Below, piece after piece: positions 43,746-53,572 of a stretch of DNA of 64,000 nt (its first letter is position 1; each line of letters starts with the position of its first letter). The notes beneath the pieces are model-generated. The model saw nothing but the letters and a program-made list of their open reading frames with translations, was not told the DNA's origin and ran no database searches. Source of the DNA: Gammaproteobacteria bacterium (GTDB taxonomy: Bacteria; Pseudomonadota; Gammaproteobacteria; Eutrophobiales; Eutrophobiaceae); NCBI GenBank assembly GCA_012103475.1, contig WLWS01000003.1:62001-126000 (forward strand). The letters are read 5' to 3'. Both the position numbers and the translations under genes were made by a program.

Positions 43746-44996
43746 ATGAACTACTCAATAAGTCGCAGACAATTTTTAGCATTACTGGGCGCCAGCGCTG
43801 TGCTTCCTTTTGATAGATTGTCTGCGAAAGCATCAACACATAATTTTCGAATAAGGACAATTACAGCTGGTGTGCGAATGACTGATTTAGAGGATCTGAG
43901 TACTCTTCATCGTGCGGCAGCATTTCTTGTAAGTGCTCGCGAAGAATATCTGGAATCTGGTTATGAGGTTCAAACATTGCGCTTATCCACTCAACCTTTG
44001 TTTGAATACTTCAAGAACTGGCAGGCGGAAGATTCTATAGCAAAAATAAAAATGCTTGATAGTTTTGCACAAGAACAGCAAATGATGCTGAGTCTGGGGC
44101 CGATCAATAATAACAGTCAGAGCGACAAGGTTTTTTCAGACTGGGTGGTCGAACTGATTAGTTCAACAAAGAATATTAGTTGTTCGCTTATCGTTGCTTC
44201 AGCTGATCATAAACTGGAGAGTAAAAACTTCAACACAGCTGCCCAAATAATGAAAGGTGTGGCAGCAGCTACTCAGGGCGGAGAAGGTAATTTTCGTTTC
44301 GTCGCTTCAGCCTGGTGCCCTTCGGGCACTCCCTTTTTCCCAGCCAGTTATTTCAATGACGAAAGTTTCAGTATTGGGCTTGAGTCAGCGGATTTATTAC
44401 AGACATCCTTTCTGGAAAAAGAAAGCCGGAGAAGCGCGGATAAAAAACTAAAAGAGGATATGCAAGCTGTACTGAGGCCTGTGCAGGAAAAAGCGCTGGC
44501 TATAGAGAAGAATGGGAGCCGGAAATACCTTGGTATAGATACCTCACCTGCACCCAATCTGGACGTCAGTATCGGTCGAGCTATTGAAACACTGAGCGGA
44601 CTTCCTTTCGGTAGTCCGACAACCCTCGCGGCCTGTGCCAGAATTACTGACGTGTTAAAATCCCTGCAGCTTCGAACCTGCGGTTATTCCGGTCTGATGT
44701 TACCAATTCTTGAGGATACAATATTGGCCAAACGGGCAGCGGAGGGAAGATACCGCGTTTCAGATCTTCTGCTTTATTCCAGTGTATGCGGTACCGGGCT
44801 GGATGTGGTTCCATTACCCGGGGATATATCTGAACAGCAACTTGCTGGACTCGTGAATGATGTTGCAGCACTTGCGACTAAATACAGGAAACCGCTGTCC
44901 GCGAGATTGTTCCCGGTGCCCGGTAAAAAAGTGGGGGATATTGTCAAGTTCAATAACCCCTATTTAACGGATGCCATGGTAATGAGTGTAGATTAG
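43746..44996 (+). CDS. DUF711/UPF0210 family protein with a Tat signal
   Basis: A 416-residue protein that starts with a twin-arginine-type signal (SRRQFLALLGASAVLPF) and continues as a DUF711 protein: FRIRTITAGVRM, ADHKLESKNFNTAAQIMKGVA in pieces, KYLGIDTSPAPNLDVSIGRAIE, CGYSGLMLPILEDTILAKRA and LLLYSSVCGTGLDVVPLPGD. Known DUF711 proteins are cytoplasmic and of unknown function. Export as a folded, perhaps cofactor-bearing protein is inferred from the signal. The start is ATG 43746 (AGGAAAAG upstream) rather than TTG 43725. Confidence 0.85.
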   Translation: MNYSISRRQFLALLGASAVLPFDRLSAKASTHNFRIRTITAGVRMTDLEDLSTLHRAAAFLVSAREEYLESGYEVQTLRLSTQPLFEYFKNWQAEDSIAKIKMLDSFAQEQQMMLSLGPINNNSQSDKVFSDWVVELISSTKNISCSLIVASADHKLESKNFNTAAQIMKGVAAATQGGEGNFRFVASAWCPSGTPFFPASYFNDESFSIGLESADLLQTSFLEKESRRSADKKLKEDMQAVLRPVQEKALAIEKNGSRKYLGIDTSPAPNLDVSIGRAIETLSGLPFGSPTTLAACARITDVLKSLQLRTCGYSGLMLPILEDTILAKRAAEGRYRVSDLLLYSSVCGTGLDVVPLPGDISEQQLAGLVNDVAALATKYRKPLSARLFPVPGKKVGDIVKFNNPYLTDAMVMSVD

Positions 44997-45000
44997 GTTT

Positions 45001-45576
45001 TTGAACTATCTGGCACATCTCAGCCTTTCTGAGCCTGATTCTGAATCTATGGCGGGTAACCTGATGGGTGACTTCAGAAAATATCTGAACGGCGAGGAAC
45101 TGCCGGAAAAGGTTCAGCTGGGGATTGATAATCATCTTCGCGTAGATAAGTTTACTGATTCAAACCCGATAGTTATTGAGGCCAGGAGATTGTTCAGCCC
45201 TGAGCGCAGGCGTTTTGCTGGTATCATCCTCGATGTGGTGTTCGATCATTTTCTCAGTCTGCACTGGCAGCGCTTTAGTGATGAGAGTCTGGATGGGTTT
45301 ATTGAACGCAGCTATGAAAATATACAGTCTCAACACGCTATCATGCCTGCGCGTATGCAGTATGTAATGAAATTAATGATTAATGACAACTGGCTGAAAA
45401 CCTACGCTGAAATGAGCGGCATTGATCTTGTATTGAACAGAATGTCGAAACGGATACGTTTCGAAAACAAACTATATGGCGCCATTGAAGAGGTTGAAGA
45501 TCATCAGGAAGCTCTTGAACAATGCTTTCTTCAGTTTTTCCCGGAATTAACTGGCTATGTGGAATCTATAAAATGA
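45001..45576 (+). CDS. acpH: Acyl carrier protein phosphodiesterase
   Basis: Removes the 4'-phosphopantetheine arm from ACP. The 191-residue protein begins NYLAHLSLSEPDSESMAGNLMGDF, the AcpH signature, with LGIDNHLRVDKFTDSNP and IILDVVFDHFLSLHW (metal-binding His/Asp pattern). The start codon is TTG, chosen because the family N-terminus begins exactly there and no ATG fits. Its stop overlaps the pdxJ start (ATGA). Confidence 0.9.
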   Translation: MNYLAHLSLSEPDSESMAGNLMGDFRKYLNGEELPEKVQLGIDNHLRVDKFTDSNPIVIEARRLFSPERRRFAGIILDVVFDHFLSLHWQRFSDESLDGFIERSYENIQSQHAIMPARMQYVMKLMINDNWLKTYAEMSGIDLVLNRMSKRIRFENKLYGAIEEVEDHQEALEQCFLQFFPELTGYVESIK

Positions 45577-46316
45577 CCAAATTAAGTGTGAATCTGAACA
45601 AAATTGCCTTAATCCGTAATTCACGTGACAGCGACTTTCCGAATCTTATTGATTTTGCCCGTCTATGTATCAAAAGCGGTGCGCACGGTCTGACTATTCA
45701 TCCACGACCTGATCAGCGACATGCCCGCTATAAAGATGTCTACAACCTGGCCGCTCTGGTTCAGGAAAATACTGGAATTGAATTAAATATCGAAGGTAAC
45801 CCGATAGATAAATTCCTTGCCGTCGTCCTTGAGTCAAAACCGACACAGTGTACTCTGGTGCCTGATGAACCCGGACAACTGACATCAGATCATGGCTGGG
45901 ATGTGATTGCTCAGCAGGATCGTTTGCGTGACTATGTACAACAGTTACAGGAAGCGGGCATTCGTACAAGTCTGTTTCTTGATCCCGATAAAAATCAAAT
46001 CGAAGCTTCAGTGAACACCGGAACTGAGCGAATTGAGTTGTATACCGAGTCCTACGCTAAAGCTTACGGTCGCGACGAAGAAAACGCGGTATTAAGTATA
46101 TATTCTGAAGCTGCTAAAACAGCTCAAACGTTTGGTCTTGGGGTGAATGCGGGACACGATCTCAATCAGGATAATCTGGGCAGGTTTTTAAGCATTAAAG
46201 ATATTCTGGAAGTATCGATTGGGCACGCGTTAACGGTTGAGTCTCTGCTGGCTGGTTTTGAGAAGACTATTCAAAACTATCTCGATATTATAAAGACTAT
46301 ATCTCAGCCAGCTTAG
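45573..46316 (+). CDS. pdxJ: Pyridoxine 5'-phosphate synthase (PdxJ family)
   Basis: Condenses 1-deoxyxylulose 5-phosphate with 3-amino-1-hydroxyacetone 1-phosphate to make vitamin B6 phosphate. The 247-residue TIM barrel opens LSVNLNKIALIRNSRDSDFP and contains GLTIHPRPDQRHARYKDV, CTLVPDEPGQLTSDHGWD, SLFLDPDK, ERIELYTESYA, GVNAGHDLNQDNL and VSIGHALTVESLL. The usual N-terminal LGVNIDHVATLRQAR form is altered here to LSVNLNKIALIRNSR, so the His common in this strand is replaced. The start overlaps acpH by four bases. Confidence 0.88.
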   Translation: MTKLSVNLNKIALIRNSRDSDFPNLIDFARLCIKSGAHGLTIHPRPDQRHARYKDVYNLAALVQENTGIELNIEGNPIDKFLAVVLESKPTQCTLVPDEPGQLTSDHGWDVIAQQDRLRDYVQQLQEAGIRTSLFLDPDKNQIEASVNTGTERIELYTESYAKAYGRDEENAVLSIYSEAAKTAQTFGLGVNAGHDLNQDNLGRFLSIKDILEVSIGHALTVESLLAGFEKTIQNYLDIIKTISQPA

Positions 46317-46383
46317 CAAATTTTATCAGAGCTCTTTGCAGGACTTTGTGATCTGCCAGTAACTTGATGTAATCAGATTCGCG

Positions 46384-47979
46384 TCAGCCAGCCTTGGCCT
46401 TGATTAACTTTACCAATTTGCGCTTATTGTCCGAGCTCCATCGTTCAATACCAGTTAGATTCAGCACGAGGGGCGCCCAGCCATTCCAGGCAAAGCGTTC
46501 ATCTGCAGATAATTTCGGCACTTTTCTCAAGCCAAGTCTTTGTGAAGCTTCCAGAGCACATTTATTGAGCCCTTTTTCGCGCTCCGAACTGAAACGATCT
46601 GCCAGATACCTTGACAGCGCAGGGGCAATATTCCACGACAGAGGAAATACATTTTCACTAGTTTTACCAGGCTCAAGCTCCAGAAACATGTAATTTTCAG
46701 CAAGCTTGTTTAAGGTGCTCAGACTGGAACGATGAGACGAATTATTTTTCATTTTTTGCAGTTCAGTTCTGACCAGTTTTTTGATTTTTGCATCTCTCGG
46801 GCGAAACCCGAGCTTGTAATAAAACCACCAGACACCAGAGAGCAGACCTTCCTTGTTACCATAGCCGAGCTGATAGTTATCAAGTACGAAAGTACGTATG
46901 TCGAATAGACGATGAGTCATGGCAAGTGCCCTGGCATAGTTATGCGCCGCGTCTGCACCCCGGAAGGTGACAAATGTGTTGTAGGATATTTCAGCCATAT
47001 CGAAAATAACACTGACTTGGAAATACCCGATTGGCACACCGTTTTTGAGATTTAAGAACCCATATACGGCTGGTAGCAGATAGCATCGTTCCGGCAATGT
47101 ACCTATGCACGCAAACTGCAGACCATCGCCACAATCGACTAGTCTGACATCATCAGTGCTTCCCTGAGAAAACGCATCGATATCACGTTCGTGAGTAATC
47201 ATAGCTGTGCGCGCCAGGTCAATTAGTTGTCGTCCTTCACGTTTTGAGACGCTACGAATTTTTACCGGATGACTCTGAATAACCTTACGCAGATCAGGTC
47301 GTCTTTTTTCTATATTACTAGTGACAAACGAAACATCTTTTTTCAGGTATCTGGCAGTCGTCATCGATGGCGCTGACGCTGAAGACTCAAGCCGGTAAGG
47401 CAGATCAAGTTTGTCGTGTAAGGCTTCCCGTTCAAAAGATGTTCTGTAAAGTCTGGCTATTCTGTTTAGCAAGAACGTCGCTTCGCTTTCACGATCATTT
47501 TTCAGCCGGTTCAACCATTCCTTTGCCGTAAATTCAAAATCATCAAACTGACTGGCTTCCGAATACGTAGTCATTGTCGGAATGATTTCCATTAATTTGT
47601 CTGCATCGTCTATTTCAGGCCAGTCAATTTGTAAGGACTGTCCCCAGTTCCTGGCAAGCCAGTCGGCCATGGGATAGAAAAAGCGATAGTCAATCGGACA
47701 ACCGGCAATTCCGGAGCTGACCAGTTCTTCACGAAAACGTTTCAAATCTGAACGCTGAGCAAAACTTCCGAGTATGTCTTCGACCTGGTCCAGTAATTTC
47801 TGGTTATTAGGGTAAGCACGCATAAAAAGCAAAACATTATGAAAGCGCTCGATTTCGTCAGAGTTATCGAATCGGCACCTGCTGATGGCAAGTAGTGTAG
47901 TGAGTTTGTCTTCAGCACTGACGGAATCGTGCTGGTTTCTGTGCTTTTCCAGTTTAACAAGAAGACTCGTAGTACTCAT
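46384..47979 (-). CDS. Conserved-looking hypothetical protein with GNAT-like segment
   Basis: A 531-residue cytoplasmic protein without signal or membrane helices. I do not recognise a named family. Residues about 300-400 (YFQVSVIFDMAEISYNTF, ADAAHNYARALAMTHRLF, VLDNYQLGYGNKEGLLSG, VWWFYYKLGFRP) look like an acyltransferase of GNAT-like fold, in which 'FYYKLGF' marks the final helix-strand unit. The first 250 residues are mostly helical and charged. It is flanked by pdxJ (convergent) and the MBL gene (divergent). The function is not assignable. Confidence 0.75.
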   Translation of the reverse strand: MSTTSLLVKLEKHRNQHDSVSAEDKLTTLLAISRCRFDNSDEIERFHNVLLFMRAYPNNQKLLDQVEDILGSFAQRSDLKRFREELVSSGIAGCPIDYRFFYPMADWLARNWGQSLQIDWPEIDDADKLMEIIPTMTTYSEASQFDDFEFTAKEWLNRLKNDRESEATFLLNRIARLYRTSFEREALHDKLDLPYRLESSASAPSMTTARYLKKDVSFVTSNIEKRRPDLRKVIQSHPVKIRSVSKREGRQLIDLARTAMITHERDIDAFSQGSTDDVRLVDCGDGLQFACIGTLPERCYLLPAVYGFLNLKNGVPIGYFQVSVIFDMAEISYNTFVTFRGADAAHNYARALAMTHRLFDIRTFVLDNYQLGYGNKEGLLSGVWWFYYKLGFRPRDAKIKKLVRTELQKMKNNSSHRSSLSTLNKLAENYMFLELEPGKTSENVFPLSWNIAPALSRYLADRFSSEREKGLNKCALEASQRLGLRKVPKLSADERFAWNGWAPLVLNLTGIERWSSDNKRKLVKLIKAKAG

Positions 47980-48158
47980 AACAGGGGCTCCCTTGAGATG
48001 ATGAAGCTGCTTTTTAATCTGGCAGAAGAAAGAATACCATGATCGATATCAATTTGGTGCGGATTAGCAGAATCACCTTGGCAGTTCTTGTCTGGTGAAA
48101 TATGCTGTTGATAAGAAACTACCACCAGTAATTCACTATCAGGAAAAAGCTAAAACCA

Positions 48159-49091
48159 ATGAAGAAGCAAATCTTTAATAGGGCTGTAAGCAGCTGTCTT
48201 GTGGCTTTACTCATGTTATTGACAAATATCGTTAAGGCAGAAGAGGAGGATAATCCCTATAAGGATGTGCAGATTGAGACTGTCAAAATCAGCAAGGGTC
48301 TCTATATGTTAATCGGGGCCGGTGGAAATATCGGCTTGTCAGTAGGTGAAGATGGCGTGTTTATGATTGACGATCAATTTGCACCGATGACACCGAAAAT
48401 CAAGGCTGCCGTTGCGGCGATTACCGATCAGCCGATAAAATTTCTAATCAATACTCACTGGCATTTTGATCATACCGGTGGCAATGAAAATCTGGGTAAA
48501 GAAAACGTCTTAATCGTCGCTCACGATAATGTCTATAAGCGCATGAGTGTGGATTCTCTTATCGGCGCTTTCGGAATGACCGTGCCAGCTTCACCCAAAG
48601 TGGCCTTACCAGTGATTACTTTCAACGATACAACAACCTTTCATTTGAACGGCGATGATATTCACGTTTTTCATCAGCAGAATGCGCACACGGACGGAGA
48701 CAGTATTATTCATTTCAAAAAGGCTAACGTCGTGCATACCGGTGATGTCTGGTTCAATCAGGTTTACCCATTTATCGATACCTCAAGCGGCGGTTCGCTG
48801 GACGGTATTATTCGTGGAGCAGAAAATTTGCTCACTATAGTCGATAAGGACACAAAAATTATTCCGGGGCATGGACCATTGGCCAGCAAATCAGACCTTG
48901 AAGGTTATTTGAAAATGCTGAAAACGCTCAGAATGCGCATGCAGAAATTGATTGATGAAGGCAAAACCATTGATGAGATTGTGGCTTTGAAACCTTATGC
49001 GGATTACGATAAAACTCTGGGCCAGGCTTTCATGAAACCCGTTATGTTTCTGCGCATTGTTCACGATAGTCTGACCCGTCAGGAGCAATAA
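48159..49091 (+). CDS. Exported metallo-beta-lactamase-fold hydrolase
   Basis: A 310-residue protein with a signal peptide (LVALLMLLTNIVKA) and a zinc hydrolase domain: FLINTHWHFDHTGGNENLG (HxHxDH), VFHQQNAHTDGDSIIHF, VVHTGDVWFNQVYPF and IIPGHGP. The C-terminal 60 residues are helical. Periplasmic relatives include class B-like hydrolases of unknown substrate; antibiotic resistance should not be assumed. It is 83 bases upstream of the AraC-MGMT gene. Confidence 0.88.
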   Translation: MKKQIFNRAVSSCLVALLMLLTNIVKAEEEDNPYKDVQIETVKISKGLYMLIGAGGNIGLSVGEDGVFMIDDQFAPMTPKIKAAVAAITDQPIKFLINTHWHFDHTGGNENLGKENVLIVAHDNVYKRMSVDSLIGAFGMTVPASPKVALPVITFNDTTTFHLNGDDIHVFHQQNAHTDGDSIIHFKKANVVHTGDVWFNQVYPFIDTSSGGSLDGIIRGAENLLTIVDKDTKIIPGHGPLASKSDLEGYLKMLKTLRMRMQKLIDEGKTIDEIVALKPYADYDKTLGQAFMKPVMFLRIVHDSLTRQEQ

Positions 49092-49173
49092 AAAAGCCTG
49101 AGTAGCAAGATTCGGGTGGTTTGCCCCCTCGTATTTCTCCACAATGTGAACACCAGACATTACGGATAGAATT

Positions 49174-50010
49174 ATGAGCAGCGATTACCAGCGAGTGGCA
49201 CAGGCAATTCAGTATATTCGGGATAATGTGAAGCAGCAGCCGGATCTCGAGGATGTCGCTGGCCACATAGGTCTGAGTCCCTATCACTTTCAACGGCTTT
49301 TTCAACGCTGGGCTGGTGTCAGCCCCAAGCGTTTTCTCGAGTTTCTCACGGTTGAACAGGCCAAGGAGCTGTTGCAGCAATCGCGGAGTGTTCTGGACTC
49401 CAGTCTGGAGACGGGTTTGTCCGGACCCGGTCGACTCCATGATCAATTTGTCTCTATAGAAGCGGTAAGCCCGGGAGAATTCAAAAAACGTGGCGCCGGT
49501 ATGCAGATAGCCTATGGTTTTCAGCAGACCCCGTTTGGTCTAGCTGCGATTTCGCTTAGTCCCAGAGGGATTTTGTCTCTGTCATTCTATGAAGAGGGAG
49601 AGGAAGAATTCGAATTAGCGAAATTGAAATCCGAATGGAGTGACGCAAGTTTCGTAGAAGATCCGGCAAGGACATCCGCGGTGATAGATCGCCTTTTCGA
49701 GAAATCCTCAGGCTCTGATGGGCGCCTCTTACTTTCCATCAGAGGCACCAATTTTCAGATCAAAGTCTGGAATGCCTTATTGCGTATTCCCGCCGGCTCG
49801 ATAAGTTCCTATCAAAAGCTGGCCGATGAAATCGGTAAACCAAAGTCAGTGCGCGCCGTAGCAAACGCAATCGGAGCCAATCCTGTGGCCTACCTGATAC
49901 CCTGTCACAGAGTTTTGAGAAGTAGTGGCGAATTAAGCGGCTATCGCTGGGGACAGGATAGAAAGCGTTTGATGCTGGCCCGCGAGTGGGCGCAAACTAC
50001 CGCGCCGTAA
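49174..50010 (+). CDS. AraC-type regulator fused to O6-methylguanine-DNA methyltransferase
   Basis: Ada-like two-domain protein, 278 residues. The N-terminal AraC helix-turn-helix pair (LEDVAGHIGLSPYHFQRLFQRWAGVSPKRF, given here as residues about 25-54) is followed by an alkyltransferase domain with the active-site motif LIPCHRVLRSSG and GTNFQIKVWNALLRIPAG. It lacks the N-terminal methylphosphotriester-accepting zinc domain of E. coli Ada, as in the AdaB-AraC fusions of many proteobacteria. The role is repair of alkylated bases and control of related genes. It overlaps the convergent methyltransferase gene by 14 bases. Confidence 0.92.
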   Translation: MSSDYQRVAQAIQYIRDNVKQQPDLEDVAGHIGLSPYHFQRLFQRWAGVSPKRFLEFLTVEQAKELLQQSRSVLDSSLETGLSGPGRLHDQFVSIEAVSPGEFKKRGAGMQIAYGFQQTPFGLAAISLSPRGILSLSFYEEGEEEFELAKLKSEWSDASFVEDPARTSAVIDRLFEKSSGSDGRLLLSIRGTNFQIKVWNALLRIPAGSISSYQKLADEIGKPKSVRAVANAIGANPVAYLIPCHRVLRSSGELSGYRWGQDRKRLMLAREWAQTTAP

Positions 50011-50839
50011 TTTCAAGGAGAATAAAACGATAAGATTTATATTTTGCGAAGGATTCGCTATTTCTGTCCTTTTTCTCCAGATAGCGGGTACGCATTTTTG
50101 TCAGTTTTTTTCTGTAGGCAAATAAGCCGATTTTTGTCAGCCACGAGTTTTTGATCGCCATAATTCTTTTGAATACCGACAGCAGAGGACGCACAAAATT
50201 GTTAATTGCATCCTGCTCAAGGTCAAAACTCGGTGCGACGAATGTCGTGATATCAATATTTTCCAGTTCTTTAAAGTCAAAGTTTTCCCGTTCACTTAAA
50301 AAATCTTTATAGGGTTTGCCCCCGCCAATCGGACCTTTCTCGGGCATATCGTTTTTAAATAAATCGGCGATCAAAATATACTTGTTCCCGTATCGTCGGC
50401 ATTGCTCAAAAGCATCCTTAATCTGAATAAACTGGATGCTTTCGCTAAACACAATGAGATCGTATTTTTTATCGATATCGAGTTCTTCGTATTTACATTC
50501 ATACAGCCTGGCTTTATCGCCTAGTTTCAAAGAGGCATTTTCACTCATAATACTTGGTGGGCAGACGGCATCGACCTTGAAGTTCTTTTTCAGAAGTTGG
50601 GTCGCCATCTCACCAGAACCGCAGCCAACATCGAGAATGCTTTCAACATCATCAGGAATGAGCTTGAACAGCTCCTCGATATAAGCTTCCTGAGCCTGTT
50701 TCAGGTTGGCAAATTTGAGTTTGACTCCGGGCTTCCAGTAGCCGAAATGCAGATATTCTGTTTCGAAAAAATAGCGCAGAAACACATAGAGTAGATCCAG
50801 TGAACGACCGCGTGTGTACTTGCTTTTAGTGTTATTCAA
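49997..50839 (-). CDS. Class I SAM-dependent methyltransferase
   Basis: A 280-residue methyltransferase with motif I ILDVGCGSGEMATQLL, a motif II/III region KYDLIVFSESIQFIQIKD, and a long C-terminal extension rich in Lys/Arg (YRKKLTKMRTRYLEKKDR). The N-terminal EYLHFGYWKPG stretch resembles small-molecule (sterol or lipid type) methyltransferases. The substrate is unknown. It is codirectional with nothing nearby and convergent with the AraC-MGMT gene, 14-base overlap. Confidence 0.85.
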   Translation of the reverse strand: MNNTKSKYTRGRSLDLLYVFLRYFFETEYLHFGYWKPGVKLKFANLKQAQEAYIEELFKLIPDDVESILDVGCGSGEMATQLLKKNFKVDAVCPPSIMSENASLKLGDKARLYECKYEELDIDKKYDLIVFSESIQFIQIKDAFEQCRRYGNKYILIADLFKNDMPEKGPIGGGKPYKDFLSERENFDFKELENIDITTFVAPSFDLEQDAINNFVRPLLSVFKRIMAIKNSWLTKIGLFAYRKKLTKMRTRYLEKKDRNSESFAKYKSYRFILLEITAR

Positions 50840-51016
50840 GGCTCAAAATCTCAATTAAAATGATGGCAACCCGTCGCTGCAGCGAGGCGAACATTACCTT
50901 ATTTGCTGAGTGAAGCCAATGTTCTATTGGTTTCCCTTGGGCAAGCCCATTATTTTGAGTCAGTTTCAGGCATATTTGTTATTATTCGACTCTGGTTTAC
51001 AAATTTCTTATTCACG

Positions 51017-52099
51017 ATGTCAGTAACAAAATTAGATGACGGCCGTACTATTACGGACGAGAAAAATTCAGCCGATTTAAGAAAAGTCGGTGCCCACCCC
51101 GATTTCTGGTACCCCTTGTTAAGTTCTTCTAAAGCGAAAGCCGGCAAGGCTGTTGGAGTAACTTTTGCCGGCGAGCCAATTGTGATTGTGCGTACTAAGA
51201 CCGGCAAGTTATATGCACTGGAAGATCGCTGTGCTCATCGCCAGGTGCCCTTACATCAGGGGGTGGTGGACGGGGACAATATTCACTGTTGTTACCATGG
51301 CTGGGTGTATGACTGCAGCGGTAAGTGCGTCAATATACCTTACGTGGGAAAAAGCGATGCCATACCACGTGGAGTACGGGCCTATCCCTGCCGTGAAGAT
51401 TATGGTTTTATATTTGTGTTCCCCGGTGATCCGGAGAAAGCAGACTCGGTTCCCTTTCCCGATATTCCGGCATGGCATGACAAGAAATACAAAACCAGAG
51501 TGCTGGACGATCAGGTCGGTTGTCATTATTCCTTTCTGCATGAGAACCTGATGGATATGAATCATCAGTTTCTACATCGCCGCATCATGTCAAAAATTAA
51601 TACCACCTTTCTTGGTCTGCGTGACGAAGAAAATTCAGTTGAGGTGGATTACACTTTTTCCCGGATCGGCAAACAGCCAATGGGTGAGAAAGTAATGTTG
51701 GGTATTCGCAGTGCACCGACAGAAGACAAACCGAAAGATATTATGACTGTGAGCACGCAGTATCCCTATCAGGTTCTGCGCTTCTGGACGGCCGGTTCTG
51801 ATCATCCGGCTCTGGATTTATGGATCACTTATGTTCCAGTGGATAAAGAGCAGCGCACTAACCATACCTTTGGTCTTATCAATATTCGTCGCCCGGATAT
51901 TCCCGGCTTACTCGATATTGCCTGGCCCTTTATCATTTATTTCACCAACGGAATCTTCGCAGAAGACCGTTGGGTGGTGGAAATGGAGCAGGCGGCCTTT
52001 GATGAACAGGGCGAGGATCTCAATCAGGAGATCTTTCCGGTTGTTCAGGCCGTCCGGGATCTGTTAATTCGTAAAGGTGTGCCCATCCCGCAAACTTAG
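51017..52099 (+). CDS. Rieske [2Fe-2S] oxygenase, second
   Basis: Ring-hydroxylating-type oxygenase alpha subunit of about 360 residues. The Rieske site is CAHRQVPLHQGVV...HCCYHGW, and the iron site ENLMDMNHQFLHRR gives D-x2-H-x4-H. The frame is open back to 50903, but ATG 51017 begins the soluble sequence SVTKLDDG; the extension would add a hydrophobic stretch unlike the family. No Shine-Dalgarno is clear at either start. It differs from the CarAa-like gene at 34.4 kb and has no reductase neighbour. The substrate is unknown. Confidence 0.86.
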   Translation: MSVTKLDDGRTITDEKNSADLRKVGAHPDFWYPLLSSSKAKAGKAVGVTFAGEPIVIVRTKTGKLYALEDRCAHRQVPLHQGVVDGDNIHCCYHGWVYDCSGKCVNIPYVGKSDAIPRGVRAYPCREDYGFIFVFPGDPEKADSVPFPDIPAWHDKKYKTRVLDDQVGCHYSFLHENLMDMNHQFLHRRIMSKINTTFLGLRDEENSVEVDYTFSRIGKQPMGEKVMLGIRSAPTEDKPKDIMTVSTQYPYQVLRFWTAGSDHPALDLWITYVPVDKEQRTNHTFGLINIRRPDIPGLLDIAWPFIIYFTNGIFAEDRWVVEMEQAAFDEQGEDLNQEIFPVVQAVRDLLIRKGVPIPQT

Positions 52100-52108
52100 T
52101 GTCGCTGT

Positions 52109-53464
52109 TTAATCAGAGACAGGCGTTCTCATAGTCACAAATTCTTCCGCCGTAGTCGGATGTATACCTATAGTGGCGTCAAATTGCGCTTTCGTCGCAC
52201 CTGCCTTAATAGCGATCCCTATCCCCTGAATAATCTCACCGGCATCCGGCCCCAGCATGTGCACGCCGACCACTTTATCGCTTTGTTTATCGACAATCAG
52301 TTTCATGAAAGTTTTCTCGTCGCTGGATGACAGGGAATACTTCATCGGCGTGAAAGTAGATTTATAGATAGTGACTTCAGAATACTCAGCACGTGCCTGC
52401 TCTTCAGTTAAACCCACGGTCCCGAGATTTGGTTGACTGAACACACAGGTTGGAATATCTGCATAATCAACAGCACCTGACTGGCCATCGTAGAGACGTC
52501 TTGCCAGAACAGTACCTTCAGCGGTTGCGACCGGTGTCAGGTTAACCCGATCGGTGACATCGCCTATGGCGTAAATGGAAACAACGGAGGTCTGGTATTC
52601 ATCATTCACCACCACCGCACCTTTGCTGTTCAGTTCAACACCAGCGGCTTGCAGACCCAGACCTTCTGTTTTCGGGTGCCGTCCGGTTGCGTACATTATC
52701 AAACCGGTACTCATGTTCTCTCCCGAGTTTAACTCTGCATTATATTTTTCGCCGTCTTTCTCAATGGCATCAATATTGGTATTGAAGAGGATATTGATAT
52801 CTTTCTTTTTCATTTCGGCATGAAGATGTTCGCGAATCTCCTGATCGAAACCGCGCAGGAAGAGCTCGCCGCGATAGAGCAGTGTCGTATCCACACCCAG
52901 ACCGTGAAATATACCGGCAAACTCAACGGCGATATAGCCGCCCCCGACAATCACAATACTCTCCGGTAGCTTCTCCAGAAAAAAAGCTTCATTAGAGGTG
53001 ACTATATGCTCCTTTCCCGGAATATCCGGCACGCTGGGCCAGCCTCCAGTGGCGACAAGAATTCGCTCTGCGCTGATTGTCTTTTGATTAACAGACACGC
53101 TATGTTCATCTACTACCGTAGCTCGACCATCGAAAAGGGTGACTCCGGTGGAATCAAGCAGACCACCATAGATTTCATTCAAGCGGCTTATCTCGCGATT
53201 CTTATTGTCCAGCAGGGTTTGCCAGTTAAATTCCGCTTTTCCCGGCTGCCAGCCAAAGCCTTTTGCATTCTCAAACTCTTCGGTAAAGTGCGAAGCATAA
53301 ACAAACAGCTTTTTCGGCACACAGCCGACATTGACACAGGTTCCGCCAAGATAGCGATCTTCCGCTATCGCGACTTTTGCCCCGAATCCTGCAGACATGC
53401 GTGCCGCACGAACGCCACCGGAACCTGCGCCTATAACAAATAAATCGTAATCGTAAATACTCAT
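52109..53464 (-). CDS. gorA: Glutathione-disulfide reductase
   Basis: NADPH-dependent flavoenzyme that regenerates glutathione. The 451 residues have the FAD motif [14 protein letters not shown], the redox pair [13 protein letters not shown], the NADPH motif [16 protein letters not shown], and the catalytic C-terminal [11 protein letters not shown]. Length and motifs match class I GR rather than lipoamide dehydrogenase. It is convergent with the Rieske gene, only nine bases apart. Confidence 0.95.
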   Translation of the reverse strand: MSIYDYDLFVIGAGSGGVRAARMSAGFGAKVAIAEDRYLGGTCVNVGCVPKKLFVYASHFTEEFENAKGFGWQPGKAEFNWQTLLDNKNREISRLNEIYGGLLDSTGVTLFDGRATVVDEHSVSVNQKTISAERILVATGGWPSVPDIPGKEHIVTSNEAFFLEKLPESIVIVGGGYIAVEFAGIFHGLGVDTTLLYRGELFLRGFDQEIREHLHAEMKKKDINILFNTNIDAIEKDGEKYNAELNSGENMSTGLIMYATGRHPKTEGLGLQAAGVELNSKGAVVVNDEYQTSVVSIYAIGDVTDRVNLTPVATAEGTVLARRLYDGQSGAVDYADIPTCVFSQPNLGTVGLTEEQARAEYSEVTIYKSTFTPMKYSLSSSDEKTFMKLIVDKQSDKVVGVHMLGPDAGEIIQGIGIAIKAGATKAQFDATIGIHPTTAEEFVTMRTPVSD

Positions 53465-53572
53465 AGAGAAATAACCTGAAAGCCGGGTTTAGAATTAATT
53501 ATAATGAACGCTTATTCTACTGTTTAGCTTGGTAATGGTCGAACTCTATACAAAATCAGACAGACAGCGCTA

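Noticed and set aside
48159-49091. Calling the exported MBL-fold protein a beta-lactamase resistance gene
   Set aside because: The HxHxDH motif is shared by many hydrolases; nothing specific to beta-lactamases is visible.
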